A stretch of DNA of 64,000 bases, taken from the NCBI GenBank assembly GCA_900544305.1, contig UQUV01000013.1, positions 4,484 through 68,483 on the forward strand, in the 5' to 3' direction. Below, one piece after another: positions 51,781 through 60,705 of this stretch. The DNA is from an uncultured Porphyromonadaceae bacterium. Its GTDB lineage: Bacteria > Bacteroidota > Bacteroidia > Bacteroidales > Muribaculaceae. Position 1 is the first letter of the stretch. Each line of letters begins with the position of its first letter. The position numbers were made by a program, and so were the translations under genes. Under the pieces are notes generated by a model, which saw only the letters and a list, made by a program, of their open reading frames with translations, was not told the DNA's origin and made no database searches.

Positions 51781-52746
51781 ATGTTGAAGAAACTATATAT
51801 TGTACTGCTTGCGGCAATCCTGTTGCCGTCGTGCTATTCTGAAATTGAGTTCGACAATCTGATGCCGGAACCGGTACCCGTCATCAATGCCGTGGCCAAT
51901 CCCGATACGGTGGTGATGGCAAGCATATCCCGTACCTACCGCTACGATGAATCGGTCGACGATTTGTTGATTCGCGATGCGGAAGTTTCGTTGTATGTCA
52001 ACGACAAGTTCGTTCAAGACATGAAAGGAAAGGAATTTGACTGGGATTCGGGAACATTCTATCCGGGTTCTGACGCGGAGCTGCGGAAACATAAGTGGGT
52101 ATATATGTCGGATTACGTGCCTCATGCCGGCGATAAGGTGGAAATCCGTGCTGCTACGCGTTATGGTGATGCCCGTGTGACGGATGTTGTGCCCCGTCAG
52201 GTGCCAGTTGAGTCGGTGGATGCGAAATTGCTGGACAATATAGAATCCTGGATGCGGTATGCGGCTGAATATACGATATGGTTCACGGATCCGGCCGGCG
52301 AAAAGAATTACTATCTGCTGACGGCGCTTGCGATTGCCAACAGTGCTGAGACTTCATACAGTCCGATGTATGTATATTATACCGACCCGCTTATTGTTTC
52401 GCAGAACAAGGACATACTTGACGTGACCAGTGGCGATATCTGGAACGACTGGGGTTGTGTGTTCTCTGATGAAACAATTGACGGTCAGCGTTATGGTGTC
52501 CGTGTGAAGGAAGTGGACAATTCTTTTGTCGTTACTCCAAAACGCCGGTTCTGCTTGCGCAGCATTTCGGAGGACTACTACAAGTATTTGCGCAGCATGT
52601 TCAAGTATCAGCAGCGCGAGGATTCCGAATTGGGCGGCTTGGGACTGAAAGAGCCGGTTGTCATCTATTCGAATGTGGAAGGCGGTACAGGGATTATGGC
52701 TTCACAGTATGTTTCATTGTTCGACCGCGAACTCCCCGAGAAATAG
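51781..52746 (+). CDS. DUF4249 family lipoprotein
   Basis: A 321-residue lipoprotein with lipobox LLPSC at ~14-18 (MLKKLYIVLLAAILLPSCYSE). Motifs typical of DUF4249 are VINAVANPDTVVMASISRTY near the start, DAEVSLYVND and HAGDKVEIRA in the middle. These proteins are encoded next to TonB-dependent receptors in Bacteroidota and are thought to be surface partners, analogous to SusD. It is co-transcribed with the receptor upstream and ends at a strong terminator. Confidence 0.85.
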   Translation: MLKKLYIVLLAAILLPSCYSEIEFDNLMPEPVPVINAVANPDTVVMASISRTYRYDESVDDLLIRDAEVSLYVNDKFVQDMKGKEFDWDSGTFYPGSDAELRKHKWVYMSDYVPHAGDKVEIRAATRYGDARVTDVVPRQVPVESVDAKLLDNIESWMRYAAEYTIWFTDPAGEKNYYLLTALAIANSAETSYSPMYVYYTDPLIVSQNKDILDVTSGDIWNDWGCVFSDETIDGQRYGVRVKEVDNSFVVTPKRRFCLRSISEDYYKYLRSMFKYQQREDSELGGLGLKEPVVIYSNVEGGTGIMASQYVSLFDRELPEK

Positions 52747-52760
52747 CGCTGGTATGAAAT

Positions 52761-52812
52761 AAAAACCGCCGCCGGACTATGTGGCTCTCCACACGGTCCG
52801 GCGGCGTTGTTC
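52761..52812 (+). terminator. bidirectional terminator between the DUF4249 and folB genes
   Basis: An 11-bp G+C-rich stem CGCCGCCGGAC/GTCCGGCGGCG (52767-52777, 52796-52806) with an inner GTGG/CCAC pairing. TTGTTCTTG follows on the plus strand and AAAAA (52761-52765) precedes it for the minus strand. Confidence 0.9.
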
Positions 52813-52815
52813 TTG

Positions 52816-53169
52816 TTACCATTCAACGGTTACTGCCGAAGGTGACACGCTGCCCGGAATAGGCGGTTTCTGTTTGGTAATGGTGATGCGTCCGCCTGTG
52901 ACTTCGGGAAATTCCCGACGGATGGCGTTGATGATGCGTCCTGCCACGTGTTCAAGCAGTTTCGACGGCGTTTTCATCTCCCTTTGTACAAGGGCGTAAA
53001 GTTCCGCGTAGTTCAGCGTGCCGTCGAGCTCGTCGGTCTGCATGGCCCGTTCAAAGGGATAGTCGACGGTGACCGATACGGTGAACCGGTTGCCTACGGT
53101 GCGTTCCTGTTCGAGGACGCCGTGATAGGCATAGAAAGGCATGTCGTTGAGCGATATGGAGGTTTTCAT
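52816..53169 (-). CDS. folB: dihydroneopterin aldolase
   Basis: A 117-residue FolB that splits 7,8-dihydroneopterin to 6-hydroxymethyldihydropterin in folate synthesis. It has LNDMPFYAYHGVLEQERTVGNRF at the N-terminus (family HGVL-E), DGTLNYAELYALVQREM in the middle and ITITKQKPPIPG near the C-terminus with the catalytic Lys region. Its start overlaps the stop of the upstream beta-helix lipoprotein gene by 4 nt, so translation is probably coupled. Confidence 0.93.
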   Translation of the reverse strand: MKTSISLNDMPFYAYHGVLEQERTVGNRFTVSVTVDYPFERAMQTDELDGTLNYAELYALVQREMKTPSKLLEHVAGRIINAIRREFPEVTGGRITITKQKPPIPGSVSPSAVTVEW

Positions 53170-54590
53170 TGCTGTTCTTCTTTAGGTTCGGGAATATAGA
53201 CATAGGCACCGAGGTCGAGGCCGCTTGCTTGCATGCGGTCATTGCCGAAGCGGTCGTAACGGGCATTCTCCGGGCAGAGAGCCGTGTTGCCTTTTCCTAT
53301 GGCATCACTCTCGTCTTTCAGGCGGTAGTCGAAAACGTATTCTTCGCGGACGGTATAGAATTTCGGGTCGCCTCCCCAGGTGCAGGCAATGAAATTATTG
53401 TCGTCCTCGCCTTTGGAGCGGAGCAGGCAGTACTGCAATTTCACGTTGGAGCCGGCAAGGTCGCCGTGAGAGATGTCGGGGGTGTTTCCGTAGATGATAC
53501 AGTTGTTGAACACCGCCTCCATCAGCGGGTTATCGTAAATCTGCTCGTCGGGCAGCACATAGCCTATGGTGATAATGGCACTGGTGATGGCATCAAACAG
53601 ATAATAGTTGGCAAAGGTGCAGTTGTTGAACGCATGGCGGCCGCCTGTGAGGGTCACAACTCCATTGTTGGCATCGGAAAATTCGCAGCCTTCGGCATCA
53701 ATCCAGCTGTGGCTGGATGTGAGAACTGATGACGAGGAATTGTGAAGTACGGAGTTGAACAGGTGGAGTTTGCGCCGGTCGAGCACTCCGCAGGAGTCGG
53801 CTGTCACTCCGGTCGACGAACCGCGCATGACCACATATGCCATTTCGTTGTCGAAACTCTGGCGTTCGAGCAGAATGCCGTCCCATTGGCCTGCCATCAG
53901 GTCGAAAGGAATGTCGCCTGCCACCTGGTCGAGGCGGTCGGCGCGCATCGTGATGGGGAGTGCCTGTTCGCCGATGGCTTTCAGCGTGCCCCGCACCTTT
54001 ATCCTTCCCTTGTCATGGAAAAATACGGTGAGGCCGGCAGGAATGGTGAGCGTTGCCCCTTCCTCTACCACGATGCTGTCCATGATGCGGTAGGGGCGGT
54101 CGGTGGCAAGTGTCGTGTTTTCGGTGATATGCCAGTCGCGTATGGTGTAGGCGTTTTGTCCGGCTGCACGCAGCACGACGGTCTGTGTCACGCCGTTGGT
54201 CACGAAATTCAGATGTCCGAAAACGTCGAACGGGAGATTCTCCTCATTGGCGTTGACTTGCGCCTTGACAAATACATAGATGCTGTCCTGTCCGCGCACT
54301 TCGATATCGCGGAACTCTTCGCCGCTGCGTCCGTCGACATTCAGGAAGAACTGTGCGCCTTCCGGCGAATCGCTCATATAGATATGTTCGATGTTCAGTT
54401 GCTTTTTGTGTGGATTGTAGACAAGAAAGCGGCGTGTGCTGGTGTTCTCGTCCGTGAAAACGGTGTCGAAACTCACCGTGTCGGTCGAGAAATTCAGCAG
54501 GTCGCTGCTGCTTGTCGTGAATCCGTCTTCGATGCACGAACTCGCTGCAAGAGCCATCAGAGCGCATATGATAAAGAGTAGTCTTTTCAT
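53166..54590 (-). CDS. lipoprotein with beta-helix region, unknown function
   Basis: A 474-residue protein with signal peptide and lipobox (LMALAASSC, Cys at ~19). Residues ~35-150 form an Ig/abnormal-spindle-like beta domain (FDTVFTDENTSTRRFLVYNP, IYVFVKAQVNA). From ~165 it becomes a right-handed parallel beta-helix, seen in short repeated turns (GATLTIPAGLTVFFHDKGRIKVRGTLKAIG, FNSVLHNSSSSVLTSSHSWIDAEGCEFS, FNNCIIYGNTPDI). Such helices bind or cut polysaccharides in other families, but I see no catalytic residues. It is common in Bacteroidales with folB directly downstream, as here. Confidence 0.75.
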   Translation of the reverse strand: MKRLLFIICALMALAASSCIEDGFTTSSSDLLNFSTDTVSFDTVFTDENTSTRRFLVYNPHKKQLNIEHIYMSDSPEGAQFFLNVDGRSGEEFRDIEVRGQDSIYVFVKAQVNANEENLPFDVFGHLNFVTNGVTQTVVLRAAGQNAYTIRDWHITENTTLATDRPYRIMDSIVVEEGATLTIPAGLTVFFHDKGRIKVRGTLKAIGEQALPITMRADRLDQVAGDIPFDLMAGQWDGILLERQSFDNEMAYVVMRGSSTGVTADSCGVLDRRKLHLFNSVLHNSSSSVLTSSHSWIDAEGCEFSDANNGVVTLTGGRHAFNNCTFANYYLFDAITSAIITIGYVLPDEQIYDNPLMEAVFNNCIIYGNTPDISHGDLAGSNVKLQYCLLRSKGEDDNNFIACTWGGDPKFYTVREEYVFDYRLKDESDAIGKGNTALCPENARYDRFGNDRMQASGLDLGAYVYIPEPKEEQQ

Positions 54591-54677
54591 TTCTATGGTA
54601 ACAATTTCCTAATATAACGATGAAAATGTGGATTTTATTGCTTATCCAGTTGCTTGCGTATGTGTTGGAAAATTCTG

Positions 54678-54800
54678 TATCTTTGTAGAAGACAGGCGGC
54701 GGCTCGGCATTGTCAAATTCAAGAACTTGTCCTTGTTTTTCATTGCACTCGCCTTGCGCTGTCTTTGTAGAAGACAGGCAGCGGTTCGGTTGTGCCTGTA
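54678..54800. repeat. REP-like repeat, locus 3 (inverted relative to loci 1 and 2)
   Basis: Two promoter-like starts, TATCTTTG (54678-54685) and TGTCTTTG (54760-54767), are 82 bases apart. Each is followed by TAGAAGACAGGC(G/A)GCGG(C/T)TCGG, which matches the reverse complement of the locus 2 edge (GATAGGCGGCGTTTCGG). Between them is GCACTCGCCTTGCGCTGTCT, matching the other edge. The array lies between the lipoprotein gene and cvpA, and the -7-like boxes face cvpA. The 235-base gap 54591-54825 holds nothing else. Confidence 0.7.
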
Positions 54801-54825
54801 AATGTGTATATAAAAAACGGAAGTT

Positions 54826-55335
54826 ATGGCATTTATTGATATTCTTATACTTGTGGTTACCGCTATCGGGGGAATTTTGGGCTTTATGAAAGGCATTATC
54901 CGCGGTGCTGGTACAGTGGTCGGTGCGTTGGCGGGTATTTTTGCCTGTCATGTTTGCGGTGACAAGACTTACGGGCTGTTGTTGCGCGGTGTGCCCGATG
55001 CCGCTGATTTTCCCGGAGCCCCTTATACGGGTACGATTTTGGCTTATATTCTGCTTTTTCTCGTCGTATATTTTGCCATTGTCATTCTTGCCGGTGTGAT
55101 GTGCAAGGCAGTGCATGCTGCCCATCTGGCAATGGTCGACCGTGTGGGCGGTGCCGCTTTCGGTGTTTTCAAATATCTGTTGCTGTTAAGCGTGGCGCTC
55201 AACGGCATTTATGTCCTTTCGCCGACACTTTCCATTTTCCACACTTCCGGACTGATCGGCGGCGACTTTTTCAAACTGGTGATGAATCTTGCCCCCTGGG
55301 TATGGGGACTTGACATTTTCCCCGATTTGGGGTAG
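54826..55335 (+). CDS. CvpA family membrane protein
   Basis: A 169-residue protein with four membrane segments of the CvpA/colicin V production family. It has ILILVVTAIGGILGFMKGIIRGAGTVVGALAGIFA at the N-terminus and the later VDRVGGAAFGVFKYLLLLSVALNG signature. In E. coli CvpA is needed for colicin V production and for envelope stress tolerance; its biochemical role is not known. It precedes the suf operon, from which it is separated here by one unknown gene. I recall CvpA beside suf genes in other Bacteroidales. Confidence 0.9.
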   Translation: MAFIDILILVVTAIGGILGFMKGIIRGAGTVVGALAGIFACHVCGDKTYGLLLRGVPDAADFPGAPYTGTILAYILLFLVVYFAIVILAGVMCKAVHAAHLAMVDRVGGAAFGVFKYLLLLSVALNGIYVLSPTLSIFHTSGLIGGDFFKLVMNLAPWVWGLDIFPDLG

Positions 55336-55444
55336 ATTTTTAAATTGAGTTGTTTAAGGATAAATTTGAGTCGAATAGGGGCGTGTTTTGACCGGATGGG
55401 GACGGTTGCTTCCTGTGGCGATAGTCGCTTTTGGGGGGAATGTG

Positions 55445-55452
55445 TATCTTTG
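55445..55452 (+). promoter_or_regulatory. -7 box of the secreted protein gene at 55469
   Basis: TATCTTTG, an exact TAnnTTTG match, 16 bases before the chosen ATG at 55469. It rules out the earlier ATG at 55388 as the start. Confidence 0.65.
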
Positions 55453-55468
55453 TAAAAAAAGAAAATAT

Positions 55469-56701
55469 ATGTGTTATTCGAAGGTATTTAAAAGAATTTT
55501 GACATTTTGTATTCTTATTGCTTCAGTGTTTTCTGTTGTGGCTCAGGATTTGATTGTAACGAACAGCGGAGATACCTATAAAGTGAAAAATTTGGAGTTG
55601 GGACAGACTTCCGTGTTTTATACGCTCGCCGAAGATTCGACCAATGCCACATATCGTATGGATAAGTCGGAAATCCTGATTATTAAGTTTGAAGATGGCC
55701 GGACGATGACGATGAAGGATGCCGGTGCGGCTGTTTCCGCGCCTGCGGCTGTAAATCCGGCTGCTGCAAAATCGGTCAGCGAAGAAGCTGTGAAACAGAA
55801 TGAAACGATGATACGCAATCACAACCTCCGTTCTTTGGTTTACGAAGGAACGAAGCGAAAAGGCAAAGAAGCGAGTACGATGTTCCTTGCATTGGGCGTT
55901 AAACCGTCGAGTGCCTTGTACGACGGAAATTTGTCGGTACGTTTGGTTCCCGGTTATTTTAGTGCTCGTGACGAAAAGTTTGTACCTTATTCGGAGGTGG
56001 AATATTTCAGTGTCCTGGCGTTTTCTCCTTATTTCGTGACGGAATTGGAAAACCATACGGACAAGACTTTGTATGTGGATTTGGGAAATTCTTTCGTGAT
56101 GCGTAATCAGGAATCTTCTCCCTATTATGTTCCGAGTGTGACGTCAAGCATGTCGAGTTCGACAGGCGGTGGAAGTGTTAATTTGGGTGCTGTAACCGGA
56201 GCAATGGGTATTGGAGGCGCGGTCGGAACGCTTGCCAGTGGTGTGAATGTAGGAGGCAGTTCAACCAGCGGGGAAGTGACGACGACCTATGCGCAGCGTG
56301 TGATTGCCATTCCTCCCATGTCGGTCTATCGGTTGTCACCCGTATTGTTGGCAGCGAAAGGGCAGAGGATGTCTGACTATGTGGTGTGCGACAAACTGTC
56401 GGGATTTTCCGGCGATTGTGTGGACTTGTTTGTGAGCAAGAGCCTGCCGGGTATTCCGGAACTGAAAATTGGCGACAATCTGTTTTTTGATGAAGACGAC
56501 GAGGTGTTTAATCTTTCTACTTTCTTCACCTATTCTTTCAGCGAATCGATGACGGAATCGCAAAAAATCAAGACAGACTACTATTTGAAGGAAATTCTTG
56601 GTGTCGGACGCTATAAAAAAGCCTTCTATTTTGACTTTTATATTACCAATGTCAACGACAGCTGGCATTCGATGCTTGTTTTTCCTGCTTTCAGAGAATA
56701 A
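55469..56701 (+). CDS. secreted protein of unknown function
   Basis: A 410-residue protein. The N-terminus (basic MCYSKVFKR, then ILTFCILIASVFSVVAQ) is a signal peptide. The start of the mature part (DLIVTNSGDTYKVKNLELGQTSVFYTL...TYRMDKSEILIIKFEDG) resembles short domains that open many Bacteroidota secreted proteins. A low-complexity A/P-rich linker (~100-120) leads to a ~280-residue domain with a glycine/serine-rich loop (~225-270: TSSMSSSTGGGSVNLG). The C-terminal part looks beta-rich. I recognise no family. It has its own promoter and terminator and sits between cvpA and suf. Confidence 0.68.
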   Translation: MCYSKVFKRILTFCILIASVFSVVAQDLIVTNSGDTYKVKNLELGQTSVFYTLAEDSTNATYRMDKSEILIIKFEDGRTMTMKDAGAAVSAPAAVNPAAAKSVSEEAVKQNETMIRNHNLRSLVYEGTKRKGKEASTMFLALGVKPSSALYDGNLSVRLVPGYFSARDEKFVPYSEVEYFSVLAFSPYFVTELENHTDKTLYVDLGNSFVMRNQESSPYYVPSVTSSMSSSTGGGSVNLGAVTGAMGIGGAVGTLASGVNVGGSSTSGEVTTTYAQRVIAIPPMSVYRLSPVLLAAKGQRMSDYVVCDKLSGFSGDCVDLFVSKSLPGIPELKIGDNLFFDEDDEVFNLSTFFTYSFSESMTESQKIKTDYYLKEILGVGRYKKAFYFDFYITNVNDSWHSMLVFPAFRE

Positions 56702-56741
56702 TTTAAATCGAGGTGTCGATAAAAGGCTTGAGGCTGAAGGG

Positions 56742-56780
56742 CGGCGGTTTCCTGATGGAGGGGAGGCCGCCGTTCTTTTT
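56742..56780 (+). terminator. terminator after the secreted protein gene
   Basis: An 11-bp stem CGGCGGTTTCC/GGAGGCCGCCG (56742-56752, 56762-56772, two G-U pairs) is followed by TTCTTTTT. Confidence 0.85.
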
Positions 56781-56845
56781 GGGGCGTTCCGTGAGGAGGT
56801 GCTGATTTTTGGATGTGGATAGTGGCGAAGCCGTGAAAATTTCGT

Positions 56846-56853
56846 ACCTTTGT
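56846..56853 (+). promoter_or_regulatory. -7 box of the suf operon, with a ~210-nt leader
   Basis: TACCTTTG matches TAnnTTTG. The next ATG that fits SufB is at 57072, so the leader would be about 210 nt. The leader holds a possible ATTGCCG/CGGCAAT hairpin (near 57001-57029) and no gene. No known riboswitch is recognised, and no IscR/SufR-type site could be defined. Confidence 0.55.
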
Positions 56854-57071
56854 GGGCTGAACCGACGGCGGCCGGATGATTCTGTGCGGCGATTTGTAAA
56901 CGTGTGTTGCATAGTTTCTTAGCGGATGGCAGCCGAAGGCGGCTTCAAATGTTTTTCGTGTGCACGGAGAACAATTTGAGAAAGAAAAATGTTAGAATGT
57001 AATTGCCGGAGGCCTGAGGCGGGCGGCAATGGAAAATCAAGTGAAAACTTTCCGTAACGGAATATAATTAT

Positions 57072-58535
57072 ATGGAAAATAACTTCGATAAGAATAAGAC
57101 AGACGAAGAGCTGATTAAAGATGCCACCGGGGGCGAATATAAGTATGGATTTGTGACCGACATCGATACGCATATCATCCCCAAGGGGTTGAACGAGGAT
57201 GTGGTACGCTACATTTCCGAAGTGAAAGGCGAGCCGGAGTGGCTGCTGGAATTCCGTCTGAAGGCTTTCCGCCATTGGCAGACGATGAAGATGCCGACAT
57301 GGGCACACCTGGACATTCCTGAAATCGACTATCAGGCCATCAGCTACTATGCCGCACCTAAAACCAAGAAACTCGACAGTATGGACGAGGTTGACCCGGA
57401 ACTTCGCAAGACGTTCGACAAACTGGGTATTCCTCTTGAAGAACAGATGCGCCTGTCGGGCGTGGCTGTCGATGCGGTGATGGACAGTGTTTCGGTGAAA
57501 ACAACCTATCGCGACAAGCTGGCGGAACTGGGCGTGATTTTCTGCTCTATTTCCGAAGCCGTGAAGGACTATCCCGACTTAGTGAAGAAATACTTGGGCA
57601 AGGTGGTGTCCTACCGCGACAACTTTTTTGCCGCTCTCAATTCGGCGGTGTTCTCCGACGGTTCGTTTGTCTACATTCCGAAAGGCGTGCGCTGCCCAAT
57701 GGAACTTTCTACCTATTTCCGTATCAATGCTGCCGAAACGGGGCAGTTTGAACGTACGCTGATTGTAGCCGACGACGATGCCTACGTTTCCTATCTCGAA
57801 GGTTGTACGGCTCCGATGCGTGACGAGAACCAGCTTCATGCGGCGATTGTGGAAATCGTTGTAGAGGACCGCGCGGAAGTGAAATATTCTACCGTGCAGA
57901 ACTGGTATCCGGGCGACAAGGACGGAAAGGGCGGTATCTACAACTTTGTGACAAAACGCGGACTTTGCCGTGGCGACTTCTCGAAACTGTCGTGGACACA
58001 GGTGGAAACGGGTTCGGCCATTACCTGGAAATATCCGAGCTGCGTGCTTCAGGGCGACAATTCGGTGGGTGAGTTCTACTCGGTGGCCGTTACCAATAAC
58101 CGTCAGCAGGCCGACACCGGTACGAAGATGATTCACGTAGGAAAGAACTCGCGCAGCACCATCGTTTCAAAAGGTATTTCGGCAGGATTCAGCCAGAACA
58201 GCTACCGCGGTGCGGTGAAGATTGCCAAGAACGCTACCAACTGCCGCAACTATACGCAGTGCGACAGCCTGTTGCTGAGCGACACTTGCGGTGCGCACAC
58301 GTTCCCTTACATCGACGTGCAGAACGATTCGTCGGTAGTGGAACACGAAGCTACCACTTCGAAAATCAATGAAGAACAGGTGTTCTACTGCAACCAGCGC
58401 GGCATTTCGACCGAGGATGCCATCGGACTGATTGTCAACGGCTATGCCAAGGAAGTGATGAACAAGCTGCCGATGGAATTTGCCGTTGAGGCGCAGAAGT
58501 TGCTGCAAATCTCGCTGGAAGGCTCTGTCGGATAG
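57072..58535 (+). CDS. sufB: Fe-S cluster assembly protein SufB
   Basis: A 487-residue SufB, the scaffold subunit of the SufBCD complex on which iron-sulfur clusters form in the cytoplasm. It has an N-terminal helical region (KGLNEDVVRYISEVKGEPEWLLEFRLKA), a right-handed beta-helix core (NFFAALNSAVFSDGSFVYIPKGVRCPMELSTYFRIN) and the C-terminal ISTEDAIGLIVNGYAKEV shared with SufD. Length is normal. First of the suf genes, 27 nt before sufC. Confidence 0.96.
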   Translation: MENNFDKNKTDEELIKDATGGEYKYGFVTDIDTHIIPKGLNEDVVRYISEVKGEPEWLLEFRLKAFRHWQTMKMPTWAHLDIPEIDYQAISYYAAPKTKKLDSMDEVDPELRKTFDKLGIPLEEQMRLSGVAVDAVMDSVSVKTTYRDKLAELGVIFCSISEAVKDYPDLVKKYLGKVVSYRDNFFAALNSAVFSDGSFVYIPKGVRCPMELSTYFRINAAETGQFERTLIVADDDAYVSYLEGCTAPMRDENQLHAAIVEIVVEDRAEVKYSTVQNWYPGDKDGKGGIYNFVTKRGLCRGDFSKLSWTQVETGSAITWKYPSCVLQGDNSVGEFYSVAVTNNRQQADTGTKMIHVGKNSRSTIVSKGISAGFSQNSYRGAVKIAKNATNCRNYTQCDSLLLSDTCGAHTFPYIDVQNDSSVVEHEATTSKINEEQVFYCNQRGISTEDAIGLIVNGYAKEVMNKLPMEFAVEAQKLLQISLEGSVG

Positions 58536-58562
58536 ATTTATTAACTGAAAAATCATACTAAA

Positions 58563-59318
58563 ATGCTCGATATAAAAAATCTACATGCCTCAATCGATGG
58601 CAAAGAAATTTTGAAGGGAATCAACCTTACCGTCCGTCCGGGCGAAGTTCATGCAATTATGGGACCGAACGGTTCGGGAAAAAGTACGCTTTCTTCTGTT
58701 CTGACCGGTAATCCGGCGTTTACGGTGACGGAAGGCGAGGTGACATTCTACGGCAAGAACCTGCTGGAGCTCTCTCCGGAGGACCGTTCGCACGAAGGTC
58801 TGTTCCTCAGCTTCCAGTATCCGGTGGAAATTCCGGGTGTGTCGATGGTGAATTTCATGCGTGCTGCTGTCAACGCCAAGCGCAAATATTTCAATCAGGA
58901 GCCGCTTTCAGCAAGCGATTTCTTGAAACTGATGCGCGAAAAACGTGCTATCGTGCAGCTTGACAACAAGTTGGCCTCACGTTCCGTGAACGAAGGCTTT
59001 TCGGGCGGTGAAAAGAAGCGCAACGAAATTTTCCAGATGGCGATGCTCGAACCGCGTTTGAGCATTCTCGACGAAACCGACAGCGGTCTTGACATCGACG
59101 CATTGCGCATTGTGGCGGAAGGTGTCAACAAGCTGAAGACTGAGAACAACGCCACGATTGTCATTACCCACTACCAGCGTCTGCTCGACTATATCAAGCC
59201 CGATATCGTGCATGTGCTCTACAAGGGACGCATCGTGAAGACTGGCGGTCCGGAACTCGCGCTCGAACTGGAAGAACGCGGCTACGACTGGATTAAGAAA
59301 GAAGTGGACAACGAATAA
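58563..59318 (+). CDS. sufC: Fe-S cluster assembly ATPase SufC
   Basis: A 251-residue ABC-type ATPase that drives conformational change in SufBCD. Walker A GPNGSGKS lies at 34-41, the Q-loop in FLSFQYPVEIPGVS, the signature FSGGEKKRNEI near 141-151, Walker B LSILDETDSGLDIDAL, and the H-switch VITHYQRLLDYI. The sequence DETDSGLD is diagnostic of SufC. It is 15 nt upstream of sufD. Confidence 0.97.
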   Translation: MLDIKNLHASIDGKEILKGINLTVRPGEVHAIMGPNGSGKSTLSSVLTGNPAFTVTEGEVTFYGKNLLELSPEDRSHEGLFLSFQYPVEIPGVSMVNFMRAAVNAKRKYFNQEPLSASDFLKLMREKRAIVQLDNKLASRSVNEGFSGGEKKRNEIFQMAMLEPRLSILDETDSGLDIDALRIVAEGVNKLKTENNATIVITHYQRLLDYIKPDIVHVLYKGRIVKTGGPELALELEERGYDWIKKEVDNE

Positions 59319-59333
59319 ACACGGATTACGACT

Positions 59334-60692
59334 ATGTCAGCTATTGACCAATATATAGAACTCTATAAAGCCAACAGCAAGGCCATTTGCGGCCATTCGG
59401 CAGGGGTGCTGAATGCCAGCCGCGATGCTGCGCTGAAGGCGCTGGAAGGCGCGGCCATGCCCCAAAAGGGCGAGGAGGACTACGAGGTGACGAACCTCGA
59501 AGCGATGTTTGCCCCCGACTATGGCGTGAACATCAACCGCATCGACCTCGGTGCGAATCCTGCCGACGCGTTCCGTTGCGATGTGCCGAACATGAGCACT
59601 TGCATGTATTTCCTTTTCAACGACGCTTTCCATGCCGGAAAAAATTCAGAGAATGCGTTGCCGAAGGGCGTGATTATCAAGTCGCTGAAGCAGGCGGCTG
59701 AAGAGAATGCCGAACTTGTGGAACGCTACTACGGCAAGGCCGCCGGGCTGAAGAGTACGCAGGTGGCGCTCAACACATTGCTCGCGCAGGACGGCATTTT
59801 CATCTATGTCCCGAAGGGAGTGGTGGTAGAGAAGCCCATACAGCTTGTCAACATTCTCAACAGCGGCGCACCGCTGATGACCAACCGCCGCATGCTGATT
59901 GTGCTGGAAGCCGGCGCACAGGCACGTCTGCTGGTGTGCGACCATACGCAGAACTGCAGCGTGGACTACCTCAATTCGCAGGTGGTGGAAATCTTTGCCG
60001 GCGAGCAGGCGGTGTTCGACTATTATGACATTGAGGACTCTGCGGTCGACACTCACCGTGTTTCTTCCTGCTTTGTCAGCCAGCAGCGCGAATCCAACGT
60101 GATGGTCGACGGCATAACGCTGATGAACGGACAGACACGCAACAACTTTGAGGTGGAACTGGAAGGCGACCGCACGGAACTGCATCTGCTTGGAATGGCG
60201 ATGGGCAACGGAAACCGCCTGATTGACAACCACACCGTGGTGCGCCACCGTGCAAAGGGCGGACACACTGACGAACTGTTCAAATATGTGCTCGACGATG
60301 CCGCTGTAGGCTCGTTCTCCGGCTTGATTCAGGTGTTCCCCGGTGCGGAAAAGACAGAAGCCTACCAGAGCAACAAGAACGTCTGTGCTTCGGCAGATGC
60401 CCGCATGTATTCGAAACCGCAACTGCTGATTGACTGCGACGACGTGCGTTGCAACCACGGCTCTTCCATCGGTCAGATTGACCAGAATGCGCTGTTCTAC
60501 ATGCGTGCCCGCGGTATTGCCGAACACGAAGCCCGTCTGATGCTCATGCAGGCGTTTATGAACGATGTTATTTCGGGTGTGCGCATGGAAGCGCTGAAGG
60601 ACCGCTTGCGCCATCTCGTAGAGAACCGCATACTCGGAGGCAGTGCCACTTGCCGTGAGTGTGTGAACAGTTGTCCGTCAACAAAGAAATAG
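59334..60692 (+). CDS. sufD: Fe-S cluster assembly protein SufD
   Basis: A 452-residue SufD, which pairs with SufB on the SufC dimer and is needed for iron entry. It has FIYVPKGVVVEKPIQLVNIL at the start of the beta-helix, LIVLEAGAQARLLVCDH, FSGLIQVFPGAEKTEAYQSNKN, and the C-terminal QNALFYMRARGIAEHEARLMLMQAF helix pair. It ends RECVNSCPSTKK with two Cys that may be of interest. Short 13-nt gap to sufS. Confidence 0.95.
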   Translation: MSAIDQYIELYKANSKAICGHSAGVLNASRDAALKALEGAAMPQKGEEDYEVTNLEAMFAPDYGVNINRIDLGANPADAFRCDVPNMSTCMYFLFNDAFHAGKNSENALPKGVIIKSLKQAAEENAELVERYYGKAAGLKSTQVALNTLLAQDGIFIYVPKGVVVEKPIQLVNILNSGAPLMTNRRMLIVLEAGAQARLLVCDHTQNCSVDYLNSQVVEIFAGEQAVFDYYDIEDSAVDTHRVSSCFVSQQRESNVMVDGITLMNGQTRNNFEVELEGDRTELHLLGMAMGNGNRLIDNHTVVRHRAKGGHTDELFKYVLDDAAVGSFSGLIQVFPGAEKTEAYQSNKNVCASADARMYSKPQLLIDCDDVRCNHGSSIGQIDQNALFYMRARGIAEHEARLMLMQAFMNDVISGVRMEALKDRLRHLVENRILGGSATCRECVNSCPSTKK

Positions 60693-60705
60693 GGAGTAGG
60701 AAACA

